From Cellulosimicrobium marinum (GTDB lineage Bacteria > Actinomycetota > Actinomycetes > Actinomycetales > Cellulomonadaceae): a stretch of DNA of 64,000 nucleotides. The notes beneath the pieces were generated by a model. The model saw only the letters and a program-made list of their open reading frames with translations, was not told the origin of the DNA and ran no database searches. The DNA is taken from NCBI RefSeq assembly GCF_020551945.1, contig NZ_JAJBZH010000006.1, forward strand, positions 62,001 to 126,000, in the 5' to 3' direction. Positions 1 through 8,835 of the stretch are shown here, piece after piece. The translations under genes were made by a program, and so were the position numbers. Position 1 is the first letter of the stretch. The number at the start of each line of letters is the position of its first letter.

Positions 1-498
1 CGCCGAGGACGTCGGGGTGCCCGGCGGGGCCTGGACCGTGCCCACGGGGGCGCCGCGGTCCACACGCGTGCCCGGTCGGACCGTCCCGGTGACGGGTTCC
101 AGCGAGGTGCGCAGCCCGCCGTCGTGCAGCACGACGACGACGTCGCGCCCGGCGACCGGCCCGGCGAAGGTCACCACCCCCGCGGCGGGGGAGCGCACCC
201 GTTCCCCCGGCGCGGCGGCGAGGTCCACGCCGCGGTGCCCCGGGAGCCAGTCCTGCGCGGGTGCGTCGAAGGGCGCGACGACGCCGAGCGCCCCGGCGGG
301 CCGGTCCAGCGGGGGGAGCCATGCGCCGTCGGGCGCCGCGGACCGGACGGTGACGGGCGGCTCCTGACGGGCGTCCGCGGGGTACGGCGCGCCGACGAGC
401 AGGAGCAGCGCGAGGGTGAGCACGGCGGCGGCCGGTCGGCGTCCGTCGGCGCGGCGGGCGACGGCCTCGGGGGGCGCGGTGGGGAGCGGGGTGGGCAC
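1..498 (-). CDS. M23/LytM-family peptidase-like exported protein, 3' end off the window
   Basis: Start GTG at 498; the frame stays open to the left edge, giving 166 visible residues. A signal peptide is clear: a basic stretch (RRADGRR) at about residues 14-23, a hydrophobic core rich in Ala/Leu/Val, then a likely cleavage site near residue 45. The LytM-type fold is recognised by GHRGVDLAA at about residue 85 and by SPAAGVVTFAG and VVVLHDGG further on. The first metal-ligand pair (H...D) is present, but the usual second HxH is replaced by RTSLEPV, so the domain may bind peptidoglycan or activate a partner rather than hydrolyse. It is divergent from rpsB, a common actinobacterial arrangement. 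The missing C-terminus could still change this view. Confidence 0.8.
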   Translation of the reverse strand, partial: MPTPLPTAPPEAVARRADGRRPAAAVLTLALLLLVGAPYPADARQEPPVTVRSAAPDGAWLPPLDRPAGALGVVAPFDAPAQDWLPGHRGVDLAAAPGERVRSPAAGVVTFAGPVAGRDVVVVLHDGGLRTSLEPVTGTVRPGTRVDRGAPVGTVQAPPGTPTSSA

Positions 499-580
499 CG
501 CCCCAGCGTGCCGCGCACGGCGTGCGAGCGGGAGCCTCCGGGCGAATCTGTGGACGGCGCCGCGGGTGCGGGGCGTCGGG

Positions 581-586
581 TAGACT
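581..586 (+). promoter_or_regulatory. Candidate -10 of the rpsB-tsf promoter
   Basis: TAGACT fits the actinobacterial TANNNT -10 pattern and is the only good match between the M23-like gene and rpsB. No clear -35 at 17 bp was found. Confidence 0.4.
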
Positions 587-676
587 TGTCGACGCGATCG
601 GCACGACCGTGCGCCGCACCGGCTTCTCGCCGGGGCTGGCGCGGAACCGGCCGGTCGACTTCGCGCGTCATCCCCT

Positions 677-706
677 GCCCGCCGGCCCTCCGACTCTCGG
701 GCGGGC
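677..706 (+). promoter_or_regulatory. Hairpin in the rpsB leader
   Basis: GCCCGCC (677-683) pairs perfectly with GGCGGGC (700-706) around a 16-nt loop. It may be part of a feedback structure for S2, but nothing in the sequence proves that. Confidence 0.35.
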
Positions 707-874
707 CGCACCCTCGTCGGTCCCTCTCGCCCCGCGCGAGCGGGCGTCGGTGCGGTGGCGCCAGGGGTGCGTACCGCCATGGTCCGCACCGACAACCGCA
801 CGCGGCCCCGCAGGGGCCGCTCAGAGCGCGCGCGCACCGGGTGGATCCCGGGCCGCGCGGTGAAAGGACGTGTC

Positions 875-1795
875 ATGGCCGTCGTGACCATGCGCCAGCT
901 CCTCGAGAGCGGTGTCCACTTCGGGCACCAGACCCGCCGCTGGAACCCGAAGATGAAGCGCTTCATCTTCACGGAGCGCAACGGCATCTACATCGTCGAC
1001 CTCCAGCAGTCGCTGTCCTACATCGACCGCGCCTACGAGTTCGTCAAGGAGACCGTCGCGCACGGCGGCTCCATCCTCTTCGTCGGCACGAAGAAGCAGG
1101 CCCAGGAGCCCGTGGCCGAGCAGGCCGCGCGCGTCGGGATGCCCTACGTGAACCACCGCTGGCTCGGTGGCATGCTCACCAACTTCACGACGGTCCACAA
1201 GCGTCTCCAGCGCCTCAAGGAGCTCGAGGAGATCGACTTCGACGACGTCGCCGGCTCGGGGCTCACCAAGAAGGAGCTCCTCGTGCTGCGCCGCGAGAAG
1301 GACAAGCTCGCCCGCACGCTCGGCGGCATCCGCGACATGGCGAAGGTCCCCTCCGCCGTGTGGATCGTCGACACGAACAAGGAGCACCTCGCGGTCGACG
1401 AGGCGCGCAAGCTCGGCATCCCGATCGTCGCGATCCTCGACACCAACTGCGACCCGGACGTCGTGGACTACAAGATCCCGGGCAACGACGACGCGATCCG
1501 CTCCGTCACGCTGCTCACGCGCGTGATCGCCGACGCCGTGGCCGAGGGCCTCATGCAGCGTCACTCGGGCCGCTCGGGCGCCGAGGCCGGTGCCGACGCG
1601 GACGCAGAGCCGCTCGCCGAGTGGGAGCGCGAGCTCCTCCAGGGCGCCGAGCAGCAGCTCGAGAGCCAGGAGCAGTCGGCCGAGGCCGCGCCGACGCAGG
1701 GTGCCGCCGGCGCCGAGGAGGCCGTCGCGCCGGGTGCCGACGCCGCTCCTGCGGTCGAGGCCGCCCCGCAGCCGGAGACCGACGAGGCCAAGTGA
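875..1795 (+). CDS. rpsB: 30S ribosomal protein S2
   Basis: 306 residues. The first residues [20 protein letters not shown] are the S2 family signature, which fixes the ATG at 875. A ribosome binding site (GAAAGGA) lies 6 to 12 nt upstream. The longer open frame starting at 755 is rejected because it adds non-homologous sequence. The S2 fold covers about residues 1-230, with [10 protein letters not shown] and [19 protein letters not shown] recognisable. The last 75 or so residues are an Ala/Glu/Asp-rich tail, longer than in enteric S2 but usual for actinobacteria. S2 joins the small subunit late and is needed for S1 binding where S1 is present. It is followed by tsf, the standard pairing. Confidence 0.97.
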   Translation: MAVVTMRQLLESGVHFGHQTRRWNPKMKRFIFTERNGIYIVDLQQSLSYIDRAYEFVKETVAHGGSILFVGTKKQAQEPVAEQAARVGMPYVNHRWLGGMLTNFTTVHKRLQRLKELEEIDFDDVAGSGLTKKELLVLRREKDKLARTLGGIRDMAKVPSAVWIVDTNKEHLAVDEARKLGIPIVAILDTNCDPDVVDYKIPGNDDAIRSVTLLTRVIADAVAEGLMQRHSGRSGAEAGADADAEPLAEWERELLQGAEQQLESQEQSAEAAPTQGAAGAEEAVAPGADAAPAVEAAPQPETDEAK

Positions 1796-1800
1796 CGTCC

Positions 1801-1836
1801 CCGGGTGCGCGGCGGCCGACGTCGCCGCGCACCCGG
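1801..1836 (+). terminator. Hairpin between rpsB and tsf
   Basis: A perfect 14-bp GC stem (1801-1814 with 1823-1836, 8-nt loop) follows the rpsB stop with no T tract. It may act as a partial terminator or an RNA-processing site separating S2 and EF-Ts levels. A second 8-bp stem follows (1842-1849 with 1855-1862). Confidence 0.5.
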
Positions 1837-1844
1837 TGACGCGC

Positions 1845-1863
1845 CGGGCCCTGCGCCCGGCGG
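1845..1863 (+). repeat. Leader repeat, tsf copy
   Basis: The 19 bases here recur before pyrH at 2815-2833 with one change. They are followed in both places by GTCCCGCGCAC and ACCACCCAGC in the same order. The first block can fold as a small hairpin. Confidence 0.6.
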
Positions 1864-1917
1864 ACGTCCCGCGCACCACCCAGCACGTACCGTGACACCC
1901 CACGAGTGAGGATCACC

Positions 1918-2757
1918 ATGGCGAACTACACCGCCGCTGACATCAAGGCGCTGCGCGAGCGCACCGGCGCCGGCATGCTCGACGTCAAGAAGGCGCTCGA
2001 CGAGGCCGGCGGCGACGCCGACAAGGCGCTCGAGATCATCCGCGTCAAGGGCCTGAAGGGCGTCGCCAAGCGCGAGGGCCGCTCGACCTCCGAGGGCCTC
2101 GTGGCCGTCGACATCCGCGACGCGGAGGGCGGCCAGGTCGCGACCCTCATCGAGCTCAACTCCGAGACGGACTTCGTCGCGAAGAACGACACGTTCATCG
2201 GGCTGGCCGACCGCGTGCTCAAGGCCGCGGCGGACGCCGGTGCCCGTGACGCCGACGCCGCGCTCGCCGCGGACGCCGACGGCGAGACCGTCCAGCAGGT
2301 CATCGACAACCAGGCCGCGACGCTCGGCGAGAAGATCGTCCTGCGCCGCGTGACCCGCGTCGCGGGCGAGCGCGTCACCGCCTACCTGCACCGCACGGCC
2401 CGCGACCTGCCGCCGTCGATCGGCGTCGTCGTCGCCACGGACGCCGCGGGCGAGGCCGTCGCGAAGGACGTCGCGCAGCACGTCGCGGCGATGTCGCCGA
2501 CGTACCTGTCGCGCGACGAGGTCCCGGCGGACACGGTCGAGAACGAGCGTCGCATCGCCGAGGAGACCTCGCGCAACGAGGGCAAGCCCGAGGCCGCGCT
2601 GCCGAAGATCGTCGAGGGCCGCCTGAACGGCTTCTTCAAGGACGTCGTCCTCGTCGACCAGCCGCTCGCGAAGGACCCCAAGAAGACGGTCGGCCAGGTC
2701 GTGACCGAGGCCGGCGGGACGATCACGGAGTTCGTCCGCTACCGCGTCGGCGCCTGA
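1918..2757 (+). CDS. tsf: Translation elongation factor Ts
   Basis: 279 residues, start ATG 1918 giving [20 protein letters not shown], the EF-Ts N-terminus; GAGG at 1908-1911 is the ribosome binding site. The UBA-like N-terminal domain includes [15 protein letters not shown] and [12 protein letters not shown]. The core contains [14 protein letters not shown], the segment that contacts the EF-Tu nucleotide site. EF-Ts exchanges GDP for GTP on EF-Tu in the cytoplasm. The gene lies 122 bases after rpsB and is followed by a strong hairpin, so rpsB-tsf is probably one transcription unit separate from pyrH. Confidence 0.97.
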   Translation: MANYTAADIKALRERTGAGMLDVKKALDEAGGDADKALEIIRVKGLKGVAKREGRSTSEGLVAVDIRDAEGGQVATLIELNSETDFVAKNDTFIGLADRVLKAAADAGARDADAALAADADGETVQQVIDNQAATLGEKIVLRRVTRVAGERVTAYLHRTARDLPPSIGVVVATDAAGEAVAKDVAQHVAAMSPTYLSRDEVPADTVENERRIAEETSRNEGKPEAALPKIVEGRLNGFFKDVVLVDQPLAKDPKKTVGQVVTEAGGTITEFVRYRVGA

Positions 2758-2766
2758 CGCCCTGCC

Positions 2767-2805
2767 TGGCCCGGCCCTCCCGCGACGTGCGGGAGGGCCG
2801 GGCCA
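2767..2805 (+). terminator. Terminator hairpin after tsf
   Basis: A perfect 17-bp stem (2767-2783 with 2789-2805) with a 5-nt loop begins 10 bases after the tsf stop. There is no T tract, which is common for terminators in GC-rich actinobacteria. Confidence 0.75.
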
Positions 2806-2814
2806 CGGCGCACC

Positions 2815-2833
2815 CGGGCCCTGTGCCCGGCGG
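2815..2833 (+). repeat. Leader repeat, pyrH copy
   Basis: Differs at one base from 1845-1863. The following shared blocks (GTCCCGCGCAC at 2862-2872, ACCACCCAGC at 2879-2888) are spaced further apart here than before tsf, as if short insertions had occurred. Confidence 0.6.
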
Positions 2834-2914
2834 TCCCGCCCGGCGGGCCGCGCAGACCGTCCCGCGCACGCCGGGACGACCACCCAGCCCGACCGGGCGA
2901 CGAGGAAGGACCAG

Positions 2915-3670
2915 GTGGGGACAGTGACGACGATCGACCAGACGCAGGACACCGCGGACCCGGTGGCGCGCCGCGTCCTCCTCAAGCTCTCCGGCGAGAC
3001 CTTCGGCGGCGGCCAGATCGGTCTCGCGCCCGACGTCGTCCAGCGTGTGGCGCAGGAGATCGCCGACGCCGTGCGCCAAGGTGTCCAGGTCGCGATCGTG
3101 GTCGGGGGAGGGAACTTCTTCCGCGGCGCGGAGCTCAGCCAGCGTGGCCTCGACCGGGCCCGGGCCGACTACATGGGGATGCTCGGCACGGTGATGAACT
3201 GCCTCGCCCTGCAGGACTTCCTCGAGCAGGCGGGCGTGAAGACGCGCGTCCAGACCGCCATCACCATGGGTCAGGTCGCCGAGCCGTACATCCCGCTCCG
3301 CGCGATCCGCCACCTGGAGAAGGGCCGTGTCGTGATCTTCGGCGCCGGGGCGGGCATGCCCTACTTCTCCACCGACACCGTCTCCGTGCAGCGCGCCCTC
3401 GAGACGCACTGCCAGGAGGTGCTCATGGGCAAGAACGGCGTGGACGGCGTCTACACGGCGGACCCGCGCAAGGACCCGACGGCGGTCAAGCTCGACCACC
3501 TCACGTACACCGACGCCCTCGTCAACGACCTCGGCGTCATGGACGCGACGGCGCTGAGCCTGTGCCGGGACAACGACGTGCGCATGCGCGTCTTCGGGAT
3601 GGGCGAGCCGGGGAACGTCACGCGGGCCCTGGTCGGCGAGAATATTGGCACACTGGTCACGACGGACTGA
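2915..3670 (+). CDS. pyrH: UMP kinase
   Basis: 251 residues from GTG 2915, with GGAAGGA 4 nt upstream. The enzyme phosphorylates UMP to UDP using ATP, in pyrimidine nucleotide synthesis; the bacterial type is a hexamer of the amino-acid kinase fold, usually activated by GTP and inhibited by [16 protein letters not shown] near residue 20 and [10 protein letters not shown] near residue 65 are the phosphate-binding segments. [16 protein letters not shown] marks the C-terminal part. The first 18 or so residues are an extra polar tail before the conserved core; no better internal start with a binding site is seen. The neighbour frr is standard. Confidence 0.96.
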   Translation: MGTVTTIDQTQDTADPVARRVLLKLSGETFGGGQIGLAPDVVQRVAQEIADAVRQGVQVAIVVGGGNFFRGAELSQRGLDRARADYMGMLGTVMNCLALQDFLEQAGVKTRVQTAITMGQVAEPYIPLRAIRHLEKGRVVIFGAGAGMPYFSTDTVSVQRALETHCQEVLMGKNGVDGVYTADPRKDPTAVKLDHLTYTDALVNDLGVMDATALSLCRDNDVRMRVFGMGEPGNVTRALVGENIGTLVTTD

Positions 3671-3709
3671 CAAGCGGCTCGCACGACCGACCGAACAGAA
3701 GGAGCACTG

Positions 3710-4267
3710 GTGATCGACGAGACCCTCCTCGAGGCCGAGGAGAAGATGGACAAGGCGGTCGAGGTGGCCAAGGAGGACTTCGCCACCATCCGCACCGGCC
3801 GGGCCAACCCCGCGATGTTCAGCAAGATCACGGTCGACTACTACGGTGCCCCGACGCCGCTGCAGCAGCTCGCGTCCTTCCAGACGCCGGAGGCGCGCAC
3901 GATCATCGTGTCGCCGTTCGACAAGAGCGCGATGGCGGCGATCGAGAAGTCCCTGCGGGACTCCGACCTCGGCGTCAACCCGTCGAACGACGGCAACATC
4001 ATCCGCGTCGTGCTGCCCGCCCTCACCGAGGAGCGCCGCCGCGACTTCGTCAAGCTCGCGAAGTCGAAGGCGGAGGACTCGCGCGTCGCGATCCGCAACG
4101 TGCGCCGCCGCGCCAAGGAGGAGCTGGACCGCATCGTGCGCGACGGCGAGGCCGGCGAGGACGAGGTCGTGCGGGCGGAGAAGGAGCTGGAGGGTCTGAC
4201 GAAGCAGCACGTCGACCAGGTCGACGCCCTGCTCGCCGGCAAGGAGAGCGAGCTGCTCGAGGTCTGA
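3710..4267 (+). CDS. frr: Ribosome recycling factor
   Basis: 185 residues, exactly the family length, from GTG 3710 with AGAAGGAGC upstream. The protein splits post-termination ribosomes together with EF-G. Family motifs include [20 protein letters not shown] near residue 25, the hinge with [14 protein letters not shown], and the long C-terminal helices ([20 protein letters not shown]). It lies 39 bases after pyrH, probably co-transcribed, and 28 bases before cdsA. Confidence 0.97.
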   Translation: MIDETLLEAEEKMDKAVEVAKEDFATIRTGRANPAMFSKITVDYYGAPTPLQQLASFQTPEARTIIVSPFDKSAMAAIEKSLRDSDLGVNPSNDGNIIRVVLPALTEERRRDFVKLAKSKAEDSRVAIRNVRRRAKEELDRIVRDGEAGEDEVVRAEKELEGLTKQHVDQVDALLAGKESELLEV

Positions 4268-4295
4268 GCCCGCTCGGACCCGACCGCACCCGCCT

Positions 4296-5186
4296 ATGTC
4301 AGACATCTTCCCCTCCGCCGACCCCGGCTCCGCGACCGGCCGGTCCGACGGCCCGGGAGCCGCCCCGACGGCGGGCCGGGGCTCGCGTGCCGGGCGCAAC
4401 CTGCCCGTCGCCATCGCCGTGGGCCTCGCGCTCCTCGTCGCGGTGGCCGCGAGCCTCGCGTTCCGTCCGGAGCCGTTCGTCGGGCTCGCCGTGCTCGCGG
4501 TCGGCGCGGCCGTGTGGGAGCTCGGGAAGGCGCTCGAGCGGCGCGACCTGCACGTCCCGGTGCTGCCCCTCCTCGTGGGGACGGCGGGCATCCTCGTGTC
4601 CTCGTACTACTCGGGGCCCGAGGCGCTGCTCGTCTCGTTCATGCTCACCGTCGCGGGCGTCGTCGTCTGGCGGGTCATCGACGGGTCGGGGACCGCTGCC
4701 GTGCGGGACGCGGCCGCGGGCACGTTCGCGACGGCGTACCTGCCGTTCATGGCGGGCTTCGTCATGCTGCTGCTCGCGCAGGACGACGGGCGCGTGCGGG
4801 TCCTGCTGTTCATCCTCCTCGCGGTGGCGAACGACGTCGGCGGCTACGTCGCGGGCGTGCTGTTCGGGCGGCACCCGCTCGCGCCGTCGGTGAGCCCGAA
4901 GAAGTCGTGGGAGGGCCTGGCCGGCTCGTTCGTGCTCGCGACCGCGGTCGGGGTCGTGGGTGCGGTCGTGGGGCTCGGCGCGAGCCCGCTGGTGGGGGTC
5001 GCGCTCGGCGTCCTCACGCCCCTGACGGCGACGGTGGGGGACCTCGCGGAGTCCATGATCAAGCGGGACCTAGAATTGAAGGACATGGGCTCGCTCCTGC
5101 CCGGCCACGGAGGCATCCTGGACCGGTTGGACTCGATGCTCCTCACCGCGCCGTTCGTCTACGTGCTCCTCACGCTCGCGGTGTGA
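4296..5186 (+). CDS. cdsA: Phosphatidate cytidylyltransferase (CDP-diglyceride synthase)
   Basis: 296 residues, ATG 4296; no strong ribosome binding site, so translation may rely on coupling to frr. The enzyme converts phosphatidic acid and CTP to CDP-diacylglycerol, precursor of all phospholipids; pgsA further along this window uses the product. About eight membrane helices fill residues 35-295 after a polar, Pro/Gly-rich N-terminus. The family signature near the C-terminus is intact: [13 protein letters not shown] followed by [11 protein letters not shown], carrying the acidic and His residues of the active site. [12 protein letters not shown] is also typical. Confidence 0.95.
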   Translation: MSDIFPSADPGSATGRSDGPGAAPTAGRGSRAGRNLPVAIAVGLALLVAVAASLAFRPEPFVGLAVLAVGAAVWELGKALERRDLHVPVLPLLVGTAGILVSSYYSGPEALLVSFMLTVAGVVVWRVIDGSGTAAVRDAAAGTFATAYLPFMAGFVMLLLAQDDGRVRVLLFILLAVANDVGGYVAGVLFGRHPLAPSVSPKKSWEGLAGSFVLATAVGVVGAVVGLGASPLVGVALGVLTPLTATVGDLAESMIKRDLELKDMGSLLPGHGGILDRLDSMLLTAPFVYVLLTLAV

Positions 5187-5241
5187 CCGTGCCCCGGTCG
5201 CGCTCCCTGCCCGCCGGAACCTCCCACGCTTGGACCTCCTC

Positions 5242-6399
5242 ATGACCGTCCGCCCGACCGAACGCTCCGTCCGCCCCTCGGCGGAGTCGAAGCCGCTCCC
5301 GCTCGTCATGTCCGCGCCGCGCCGCGGCAAGCCGCCGCGCCACTTCGCCGACCTCACGCCGGAGGAGGTGCGCGAGGCCGTCGTCGAGCTCGGTGAGAAG
5401 CCGTTCCGCGCCAAGCAGCTCGCGACGCACTACTACGCGCACCTCACCCGTGACCCGGAGTCGATGACGGACCTGCCGAAGGCGTCCCGCGACGCCCTCG
5501 CGGGCGCGCTCTTCCCGCCGCTGCTCGACGCGGCGCGGCGCATGGAGGCCGACGGCGGCACGACCGTCAAGACGCTGTGGCACCTGTTCGACGGCGCCAA
5601 GGTGGAGTCGGTCCTCATGCGCTACCCGCAGCGCAGCACGCTGTGCGTGTCGAGCCAGGCGGGCTGCGGCATGGCGTGCCCGTTCTGCGCGACGGGGCAG
5701 CTGGGCCTGACGCGCAACCTGTCGGTCGCGGAGATCGTGGAGCAGGTCCGCTCGGCGTCCCGGTCGCTCGTGGACGGCGAGATCCCGGGCGGCCCGACGC
5801 GCCTGAACAACCTCGTCTTCATGGGGATGGGCGAGCCGCTGGCGAACTACAAGGCGGTCATGGGGACGGTCCGGCGCCTCGTCGCCCCCGCCCCCGACGG
5901 GTTCGGGATGTCGGCGCGCAACGTCACGGTGTCGACCGTGGGACTGGTCCCGGCGATGCGCAAGCTCGCGGACGAGGGCGTCCCGGTCACCCTGGCGCTG
6001 TCGCTGCACGCCCCGGACGACGACCTGCGCAGCGAGCTCGTGCCGATCAACACGCGGTGGAGCGTCGACGAGACGCTGGACGCCGCGCGGCACTACTTCG
6101 AGGTGACGGGCCGGCGCGTGAGCATCGAGTACGCGCTGATCAAGGACATGAACGACCACGCGTGGCGGGCCGACCTGCTGGGCGAGAAGCTCAACGCACG
6201 CGGCCGCGGCTGGGTGCACGTGAACCCCATCCCGCTCAACCCGACGCCGGGGTCGATCTGGACAGCCAGCGACCCTGCCGTCGAGGCGGAGTTCGTGGCA
6301 CGATTGCGCGGGCACGGGATCCCGACGACGATCCGTGACACCCGCGGCAGCGACATCGACGGCGCCTGCGGGCAGCTCGCTGCAGAGGAGGACGAGTGA
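5242..6399 (+). CDS. rlmN: 23S rRNA (adenine-2503-C2)-methyltransferase
   Basis: 385 residues from ATG 5242; a TTG at 5230 in frame is a weaker alternative. This radical SAM enzyme methylates C2 of A2503 in 23S rRNA, and in many bacteria A37 of some tRNAs. The CxxxCxxC iron-sulfur motif is CGMACPFC. The conserved SAM-binding segments [12 protein letters not shown] and [13 protein letters not shown] are present. The second catalytic cysteine sits in DIDGACGQL at the C-terminus. The preceding cdsA and following DivIVA-like gene are co-directional; the rlmN stop overlaps the next start by four bases. Confidence 0.96.
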   Translation: MTVRPTERSVRPSAESKPLPLVMSAPRRGKPPRHFADLTPEEVREAVVELGEKPFRAKQLATHYYAHLTRDPESMTDLPKASRDALAGALFPPLLDAARRMEADGGTTVKTLWHLFDGAKVESVLMRYPQRSTLCVSSQAGCGMACPFCATGQLGLTRNLSVAEIVEQVRSASRSLVDGEIPGGPTRLNNLVFMGMGEPLANYKAVMGTVRRLVAPAPDGFGMSARNVTVSTVGLVPAMRKLADEGVPVTLALSLHAPDDDLRSELVPINTRWSVDETLDAARHYFEVTGRRVSIEYALIKDMNDHAWRADLLGEKLNARGRGWVHVNPIPLNPTPGSIWTASDPAVEAEFVARLRGHGIPTTIRDTRGSDIDGACGQLAAEEDE

Positions 6400-6947
6400 G
6401 TTCGCTGTTCACCACGGTCGGCAAGACCCGGAACGGGTACGACCCGGAGGAGGTCGACGACTTCTTCGAGCACGCGCGCGACGTGTACGAGGGGCGGGCG
6501 ACCGACCGGCTGACGAGCACGGAGATCCAGACCTCGGTCTTCGACCTCGTGCGCGGCGGGTACGACACGCACGAGGTGGACGCGGCGCTCGACCGGCTGG
6601 AGGGCGCGTTCATCGCGCGCCAGCGTGCGGAGTACGTCGCGGCGCACGGCCAGCAGGCGTGGATGAACGCGCTCGCCGAGCGGGCGCGCACGCTGTACGG
6701 GCGTCTGGGGCGTCCGGACGGCGAGAAGTTCGCGCCGGCGGAGCGGGGCAAGCCGGCGTACGACGTGGACGACGTCGACGAGCTGTGCGACCGGCTCGTG
6801 GCGTACTTCGACCGTCAGGTGCCGATCACGGCCGCGGAGATCCGGTCGGCGACGTTCGGGCGTGCGCGCGGCCGTGACGGGTACGCGGAGGGTCCTGTCG
6901 ACGCGTTCTTCTCGCGGGCCATCGAGGTGCTGCTCGGCGTCGAGTGA
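6396..6947 (+). CDS. DivIVA domain-containing protein with three GY..EVD repeats
   Basis: 183 residues, GTG 6396, overlapping the rlmN stop as GTGA and so probably translationally coupled. Three copies of the short membrane-curvature/DivIVA N-terminal motif are visible: [13 protein letters not shown] near residue 12, [13 protein letters not shown] near residue 50 and [14 protein letters not shown] near residue 160. The long coiled coil of true DivIVA/Wag31 is missing. It may bind membranes or division proteins, but its function is not established. The link to rlmN is conserved in related actinobacteria as far as I recall. Confidence 0.8.
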   Translation: MSSLFTTVGKTRNGYDPEEVDDFFEHARDVYEGRATDRLTSTEIQTSVFDLVRGGYDTHEVDAALDRLEGAFIARQRAEYVAAHGQQAWMNALAERARTLYGRLGRPDGEKFAPAERGKPAYDVDDVDELCDRLVAYFDRQVPITAAEIRSATFGRARGRDGYAEGPVDAFFSRAIEVLLGVE

Positions 6948-6952
6948 CGCCT

Positions 6953-7064
6953 GGCAGGCCACTCCCGGCAGGCCCTTTCGGCAGGTCCTGCGGTCGGCCG
7001 CGGTCCGGTCCCTCACTCGTGTCGGCTCGCCCGTGCCGGCTCTCCCTTACCGGCTCACCCGTGC
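6953..7064. repeat. Short degenerate direct repeats in a convergent gap
   Basis: GGCAGG occurs three times between 6953 and 6986 at 13-14 nt intervals. CGGCTCRCCCGTGC occurs twice (7023-7036 and 7051-7064). No strong hairpin is present in this 121-base gap between the DivIVA-like gene and merR. Confidence 0.45.
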
Positions 7065-7068
7065 TTGC

Positions 7069-7458
7069 TCACCCCTCGGCGGTCCGCCCCTCGGACACGA
7101 GCGCCGCGTGCTCGGTGCGGGTGAGGACGTCGCGGATCGTGTCGCGGCTGTGCGTGAGGCACGCGATCCGCTCCTCGATGCCGACGAGCTCGGTCGCGAG
7201 GAGCTCGGCGACGGTGCGCGGGCACGTGGGGTGCTCCTGGGCGCGCGCGTCCTCCATGTCGAGGAGCACCTTGACGAGGCGCGTCGGGATGCCGGACCGG
7301 ACGAGACCGGCGACCCGGACGACGCGGTCGACGTGCGCGGTGTCGTAGTCGCGGTAGCCGTTGGTCGCGCGGGGCGCTGACAGCAGTCCCTGCTGCTCGT
7401 AGTAGCGCACGAGGCGCGGCGCGACCCCGGTCCGTGCGGACAGCTCGCCGATCTTCAC
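7069..7458 (-). CDS. MerR-family transcriptional regulator
   Basis: 129 residues from GTG 7458, with GGAGGG upstream. The N-terminal winged helix is typical: MKIGELSARTGVAPRLVRYY, then GLLSAPRATNGYRDY. A dimerisation helix follows (ELVGIEERIACLTHSRDTIR). Two cysteines are present (in HPTCPR and RIACLT), but not in a known metal- or iron-sulfur-binding layout, so the inducer cannot be named. The gene diverges from an MFS exporter across a 72-base gap with TTGACA/TGTCAA half-sites and a long promoter spacer, as expected for a MerR regulator of drug efflux. The longer open frame reaching 8295 is an artefact. Confidence 0.9.
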   Translation of the reverse strand: MKIGELSARTGVAPRLVRYYEQQGLLSAPRATNGYRDYDTAHVDRVVRVAGLVRSGIPTRLVKVLLDMEDARAQEHPTCPRTVAELLATELVGIEERIACLTHSRDTIRDVLTRTEHAALVSEGRTAEG

Positions 7459-7492
7459 AGGACCCTCCGCGGTGACGCCCCCCGGACAGGGG

Positions 7493-7524
7493 TTGACATT
7501 GACATCAGTGTCAAACTCTAGCGT
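7493..7524 (+). promoter_or_regulatory. Likely MerR-controlled promoter of the MFS gene
   Basis: TTGACA at 7493-7498, a second TTGACA at 7499-7504 and inverted TGTCAA at 7509-7514 form a dense half-site cluster. TAGCGT at 7519-7524 is a plausible -10; with the first -35 the spacer is 20 bp, the stretched spacing typical of MerR targets. The -10 ends 6 nt before the MFS ATG, so the transcript may be leaderless. Confidence 0.6.
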
Positions 7525-7530
7525 CGCCGT

Positions 7531-8835
7531 ATGGACACGACCAGGGCAGCCGCGACACGACCGACGACCGGCGGGACGTCCCGCGCAGGGCTGCCGTGGC
7601 CGGCCCTGGTCGCGCTCGGCGTTGCGACGTTCGTCATGGTGACGGCCGAGATGCTGCCGACGGCGGTGCTCGGGCCGATGAGCGCGGGGCTCGGCGTCCC
7701 CGAGGCGAGCACGGGGTTCCTCGTGTCCGTCTGGGCGGCGGTGGTCGTCGTCGCGAGCTTCCCGCTCGTGCGCCTCGCGCGGCGGTGGGACCGCCGTCGC
7801 GTGCTGGTCGTCGCTCTCGTCGGCCTCGCGCTGACCACGGCGGTGGTCGCCGCGGCGCCCGGGTACGGCGTCGCCGTCGCCGGACGGGTGGGCGGGGCGG
7901 CGGCCGTCGGTCTGCTCTGGGCGACCGCGAACGCGCACACCGCCGACCTCGTCCCCGACCGGCTGCTCGGCCGCGCCGTCTCGGTCGTCCTCGGTGGCGC
8001 GACGCTGGGCATGGTCGTGGGCACTCCGTTCGGCCGTCTCGTCGCCGACGTCGTGGGCTGGCGGGGGTCGTTCTGGGTGCTCGCGGGGCTCGCGCTGGCG
8101 GGGGCCGTCGTCGTGCGGGTGGTCGTCCCGCGCGGTGCGGCGGCCCGAGGATCGGCCGAGAGGGACCGCGTCTCGGCGGACGACGTCGCGGGGGAGCCGG
8201 GCGCGGTCCCGGCGCCCGGACCGAGGTCCGGGCGGTCGAGCGCACGGCCGATGGTCCTCGTCGCCGCACTCGTCGCCCTGCTGCTCGTGGGCCACTACGG
8301 CGCGTACACGTTCGTGACCCGCCTGCTCGACGACGCGGCGTCCGTCGCCCCGGGCGGCACGAGCGGCCTGCTGCTGCTGTTCGGGGTCGCGTCCGCGGCC
8401 GGCGTCGTCGTCGCGGGACGGCTGGGCGACTCGCGCCGGGACGTGCTCGCCGGCAGCGCCGCCGTCACCGGCGTCGCCCTGCTCGCGCTCGCCCTCGCCC
8501 CCGGACGGCCCGCGGTCGGCCTGCTCGTCCTCGTCGTGTGGGGCGTGGCGTCCGGGGCGCTCCCGCCGCTCGCGCAGACCGCGGTGCTCCGGCTCGCCGG
8601 CCCGGAGCGTCGTGACCTCGCCGGGGCGCTCGTCCCCGTGCTCTTCAACGGCGGCATCGCGGTCGGTGCCGCGCTGGCCGCGCTCGTGGTCGCGCAGGCG
8701 GGGCCGGGCGCCCTCCCCGTCCCCGCCGCGACGGTGGTCGCGCTCGCGACCGTCGGCCTCGTCGTCCTCCGCGCGTCGTCCGGCGGACGGGTCGGGTCGG
8801 CCGACCCCGCGGGCCCTGGGAGGATGGGCCCATGA
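7531..8835 (+). CDS. MFS transporter, DHA1-like drug/metabolite exporter
   Basis: 434 residues, ATG 7531. About twelve hydrophobic helices begin at residue 25. [20 protein letters not shown] in helix 1 and [14 protein letters not shown] in the loop after helix 2 are typical of the DHA1 group that includes the AraJ/YdhP-like proteins. A charged loop near residues 205-240 splits the two halves. It probably exports a small molecule by proton exchange. The substrate is unknown; control by the divergent MerR gene is inferred from position. Its stop overlaps the dxr start. Confidence 0.85.
   Translation: MDTTRAAATRPTTGGTSRAGLPWPALVALGVATFVMVTAEMLPTAVLGPMSAGLGVPEASTGFLVSVWAAVVVVASFPLVRLARRWDRRRVLVVALVGLALTTAVVAAAPGYGVAVAGRVGGAAAVGLLWATANAHTADLVPDRLLGRAVSVVLGGATLGMVVGTPFGRLVADVVGWRGSFWVLAGLALAGAVVVRVVVPRGAAARGSAERDRVSADDVAGEPGAVPAPGPRSGRSSARPMVLVAALVALLLVGHYGAYTFVTRLLDDAASVAPGGTSGLLLLFGVASAAGVVVAGRLGDSRRDVLAGSAAVTGVALLALALAPGRPAVGLLVLVVWGVASGALPPLAQTAVLRLAGPERRDLAGALVPVLFNGGIAVGAALAALVVAQAGPGALPVPAATVVALATVGLVVLRASSGGRVGSADPAGPGRMGP
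8820..8825 (+). promoter_or_regulatory. Candidate -10 for a leaderless dxr transcript
   Basis: GAGGAT lies inside the end of the MFS gene, 6 nt before the dxr ATG. This spacing recurs at many starts in the window and would give dxr its own promoter, independent of the MerR-controlled gene. Confidence 0.35.

Larger units (their letters stand above)
499..874 (+). other. Gene-free region: divergent promoters and long rpsB leader
   Basis: These 376 bases separate the M23-like gene from rpsB. Open frames that cross it lack family resemblance and have the codon character of shadows. A -10-like TAGACT at 581-586 would start transcription near 593, leaving a leader of about 280 nt for rpsB. Within the leader a 7-bp stem is visible (arms 677-683 and 700-706). 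No riboswitch or ribosomal-protein leader class that I can name was recognised. Confidence 0.5.

Noticed and set aside
821-2985. Long reverse-strand open frames across rpsB and tsf
   Set aside because: They are complements of highly conserved genes, are rich in Arg/Ala/Asp, and have no ribosome binding site or family resemblance. They arise from the GC-rich codon pattern.
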